Shown here: positions 61,204 through 64,000 of the stretch, in pieces
Layout of the letters: the number at the start of each line of letters is the position of its first letter
How positions within the stretch are numbered: the stretch's first letter is position 1
Origin: Acanthacorydalis orientalis
Lineage: Eukaryota; Arthropoda; Insecta; Megaloptera; Corydalidae
Length of the DNA: 64,000 nt
Direction of reading: 5' to 3'
NCBI GenBank assembly: GCA_034766995.1
Contig: CM068315.1
Span: 50,841,662-50,905,661 of the forward strand
Notes under the pieces: model-generated
The model's input: the letters and a program-made list of their open reading frames with translations, nothing else
Database searches by the model: none
Told to the model about the DNA's origin: nothing
Made by a program: the position numbers and the translations under genes

Positions 61204-62639
61204 ATGCGTTTATTAGATTTTGAAGTTTGAATTATATTAAGCACTTTTTTATTCGTAACAAAAATATTGCAAAATGTCAAAATAAAGCACAGTTTGAAGT
61301 AAAATATTTTAATCGAATAAAAAATTATAGAAAAGGAGATAGATAATACATGTTTTTCATTTGTTTTTACTAATTCATTGAAAACTAAATAATGAAAACT
61401 TGTACAAGTATTTTTGTAATAAATGTTTTCCATAATTCACAAAACCATCGATAAGGAATATATTTTTTAACATTATTACTGAATTTACTTTTACAAATGA
61501 ACTTTTTAATTTCTAATAACCATATTTTTTTCCGATCATAAATGGCCAATAACTAATTACCGATAAATTCGATTCTTTCTTATGGGTATTTCAATGACGA
61601 AATAATTTTCTGTAAAATGCTTAAGGATTAGAAAATCAATTAAGAAAGTCACGAAAATCGAAGCAAAAATGAATCTTGTTTAGAAAAAATATGTCTATTA
61701 TTTCATTTTGAAATATACATTTCAATTACAAAATGAAAAAGCAGATAAAGAACAGAAATATTTATATTAAAAATAAATTGTATTTTTGTATTATAAAATA
61801 CATTCGGAATATAAATTATAATTAAGGATAGATTCTTACAATAATAAATAGAATTTTGCTTAAAAACTTTATCAAAATCATTCGAGTAATATCTAAGTTA
61901 TTTTTGTATGAGTGAATACAATGTTAAATAATAGTTATTAATTAATTTGAGTTCATATCTCTACTATAATAAACGTTTTATGAATATTTTTTCATTGAAG
62001 TCATCATTTTTCAAAAAGAATTATTTTGTACTTAAAATATAAATTACATTCACACACCTGGATAATCTAATAAACAAGTCACTAATTTTAAACTCATTTG
62101 TTAATGTAGGTAGTTTTAACTAAATTGAAACTTTGAACTACAATTTATATAAAATATACTGCTGGGAATAAAAATATAAATAAATATATTAAGAAGAGTG
62201 GAGAGATATAAGATTAATGTCTTTAATATTTTATTACATAGCGTAGAAGTTTTAATAAAAAATAAACGTTTAAATGGTACTATAGAGTGATAAACTTTTA
62301 AAAAAATATTCTAAAATGAAAATCGTGTTATATATAAAATAATCATAAAGAATATTGTATATTGGTTAAATTAATTTTATACAAATTAATTGTTTCTGAA
62401 TAAGTGATTTGAGAAAAATATCGATTGAAGAAACGAGAATTTGTATTGAATTTTTGTTAAATTTTTAAACAATCATACAACTGAACAAAATGTATATAAT
62501 TAATTATAGAATATAACATTCGAGTATACATTTTAGCATTTCATATTTATAACACATTAAATTGTATGTATGTTATTTTATGTAATTTATTACCGAACAT
62601 TCCAATTTGTACAAATATTATAGATACGTTAGTATGCGT

Positions 62640-62945
62640 CGTTGTAGTGAAAATTTCATTTCGAGACGTGCAAAGATTTCTAGTTGACTGTATCTATTGT
62701 TGTGCGAAGTACGTGCACACGTTTAATGCTACTGCTTAGGTGGGAAATAGCGGCTGCGTCCCCATTTCTCGCTTTCTCTGAAATTTCTTTAGTTAAAGCC
62801 CTGACATACCTAGTGAGTTGTGTGAGTGGAGAGAACCCGTAATTGGAAAATTATGTTGGCAATTACACAAAACGCATGCCGACGCAAAATATACGCACAC
62901 TCTTCCTATACGTACCCTTGCATGAGGGCGACGTGAATTAATCGA
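62640..62945. other. GC-richer island, function unknown
   Basis: It contains CGAAGTACGTGCACACG, GGAAATAGCGGCTGCGTCCC and GCATGCCGACGCAAAATATACG. No signal-peptide-like frame on the minus strand. It is a candidate regulatory element of the gene. Confidence 0.3.
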
Positions 62946-63483
62946 ACATTTCCAGATATTTGTAACAATTACTGTTGTAATAGATCAGCATCAATTTGCT
63001 TTCTCATTAAATAAGTTCATGCTTATATCTTAATGTTCTTACACTTATTAGCTGAAACCCAAGGTAGTAATTTGTGATAATTAATTAAAATAAACATTTT
63101 AGGTAAATATTATGAAATTTACATTGCTGTTAAAATAGTTTTATGAAAGTGGATATGTATGAATATGCTTTACTAAAGATAAAAGAAAGTTTAATGATAT
63201 ATGAAATTAAAAATTACGTAAAAATTTAGAATCCACTTCAAATTATATATTTGGCTCTAAAAATTTAATTCTACAACTGTCTCAATTAAAAAATGTCATT
63301 TTTTAAATTATTTTTATTGGGGTGGATTCTATTAAAGTGTCAATATATAGTTTTTTTACACAAGAAAATTATTTTTTAACGATCAAAATTTAAACTCTTA
63401 AATTATATGCCTATTTTTTAATATACAGATATAAATCAACAAAAAATGTTTTTTACATCGATATGTTATGATACCCTCATTGT

Positions 63484-63485
<2 letters not shown>

Positions 63486-63521
<36 letters not shown>
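63486..63521. repeat. (TA)n microsatellite
   Basis: About 17 TA units followed by a TG-rich tail (GTCTATGTGTATGTGAGGG). Confidence 0.9.
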
Positions 63522-63523
<2 letters not shown>

Positions 63524-63826
63524 TATGTGTATGTGAGGGTGTTTGTGAGTGTAAAACATTGATGTAAGTTCGAAATGAGCATTGTATGGTGTCGATTTAT
63601 AAATAAAAGTGATTAAATCAGAATGAAAGAACTATTAAAACAAATTATAAAGTCAAGAAATAGTGCAGATGAGATTAATATGTAAATAAACTAGGTATTA
63701 TCATCAGCAAATAAACCAAAGAATTAATATAATATCCTTAAAAAGTGTGCTTCCTTATAAGAAAAGGGCGAAAGAACTGAAATGATAAAAAAACAGTTTA
63801 CGTATAATAGAGTTTTATAATGTGCC

Positions 63827-63878
63827 TACGAGGGTAACAATAAAGACCCTCGTGCATCTAAAATGAAGACCCTCGAAA
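63827..63878. repeat. Small hairpin plus repeated AAGACCCTCG
   Basis: ACGAGGGT and ACCCTCGT form an 8-bp inverted repeat around AACAATAAAG, and GAAGACCCTCG recurs 30 bp later. It may be the degraded end of a transposon. Confidence 0.6.
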
Positions 63879-64000
63879 ATCTCTAGTTCGGAAATGTCTA
63901 TTTGAAATCAAATTACAGATTGAAATTAAAGTAGATTAATACTACTTATAGATTAAATAGAGCACTAATGATGAAATGTGCTAGATAAAAAAAACAAATA

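Larger units (their letters stand above)
56435..64000. other. Noncoding DNA upstream of exon A (presumed intron)
   Basis: The first visible exon begins mid-protein, so at least one upstream exon with start codon and signal peptide is required. I scanned minus-strand frames here and saw no hydrophobic leader ending in a phase-1 donor that I would defend. Stretches without their own entry (56.5-57.3, 57.35-57.9, 58.8-60.0, 60.7-62.6, 62.95-63.5 kb) are AT-rich with nothing recognised. Confidence 0.5.

Noticed and set aside
61107..61433. 108-codon minus-strand frame considered as a leader exon of the Beat gene
   Set aside because: It ends in a Tyr-Ile repeat and lacks a signal peptide leading into a phase-1 donor.
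1..64000. tRNA, rRNA and CRISPR content
   Set aside because: No convincing cloverleaf B-box, conserved rRNA core or spaced direct-repeat array was seen on reading. The tandem repeats present are microsatellites or single duplications.

Overview
The window is a piece of a very AT-rich insect nuclear genome. Three features point there. Three spliced exons on the minus strand encode immunoglobulin (Ig) domains of the beaten path (Beat) family, a cell-surface/secreted family known from arthropod axon guidance. The transposon fossils are typical of insects (mariner, IS630-like with a DUF4817-type helix-turn-helix, piggyBac-like, Helitron, a LINE tail). There are also dozens of (TA)n microsatellites. 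I cannot name the order or species.

Gene content: I can support only one protein-coding gene, read right to left. Exon A (56434-56229) carries the start of the first Ig domain. A 1.7 kb intron follows, then exon B (54512-54377), which finishes that domain. An intron of about 50.9 kb follows, then exon C (3477-3344), which begins the second Ig domain. All junctions have GT..AG signals and compatible phases (0 between A and B, 1 between B and C). The signal-peptide exon(s) should lie above 56434 or beyond the right edge, and the C-terminal exon(s) below 3344 or beyond the left edge. I found neither.

The rest is intron or flank. The giant intron holds a mariner N-terminal scrap (5.4 kb), two or more LINE 3' ends (10.1-10.7 and 24.35 kb), a Tigger/pogo-like MITE (12.4 kb), an internally deleted mariner (18.1 kb), a short end fragment of an IS630-like transposon (24.1 kb) whose near full-length relative sits at 50.8-52.05 kb, a 208-bp tandem duplication (32.4 kb), a palindromic MITE inside a TA array (33.6 kb), two related Helitron 3' ends with helicase remnants (34.7 and 41.2 kb), a TTAA-flanked piggyBac-like MITE (42.3 kb), another IS630-like transposase pseudogene (44.7-45.8 kb) and a 210-bp tandem duplication (50.34-50.77 kb). 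The short intron contains a palindrome of about 560 bp (55.36-55.92 kb). The upstream flank contains a foldback element built from a 138-bp tandem repeat plus an inverted copy (60.05-60.5 kb).

Several 150-350 bp islands of more mixed base composition stand out from the AT background. They are candidate conserved noncoding or regulatory DNA, but could be unrecognised transposon debris. I saw no rRNA, tRNA, CRISPR array, intact transposase gene or operon. No undescribed biological system is evident; the most unusual structures are the two foldbacks at 55.4-55.9 and 60.05-60.5 kb.
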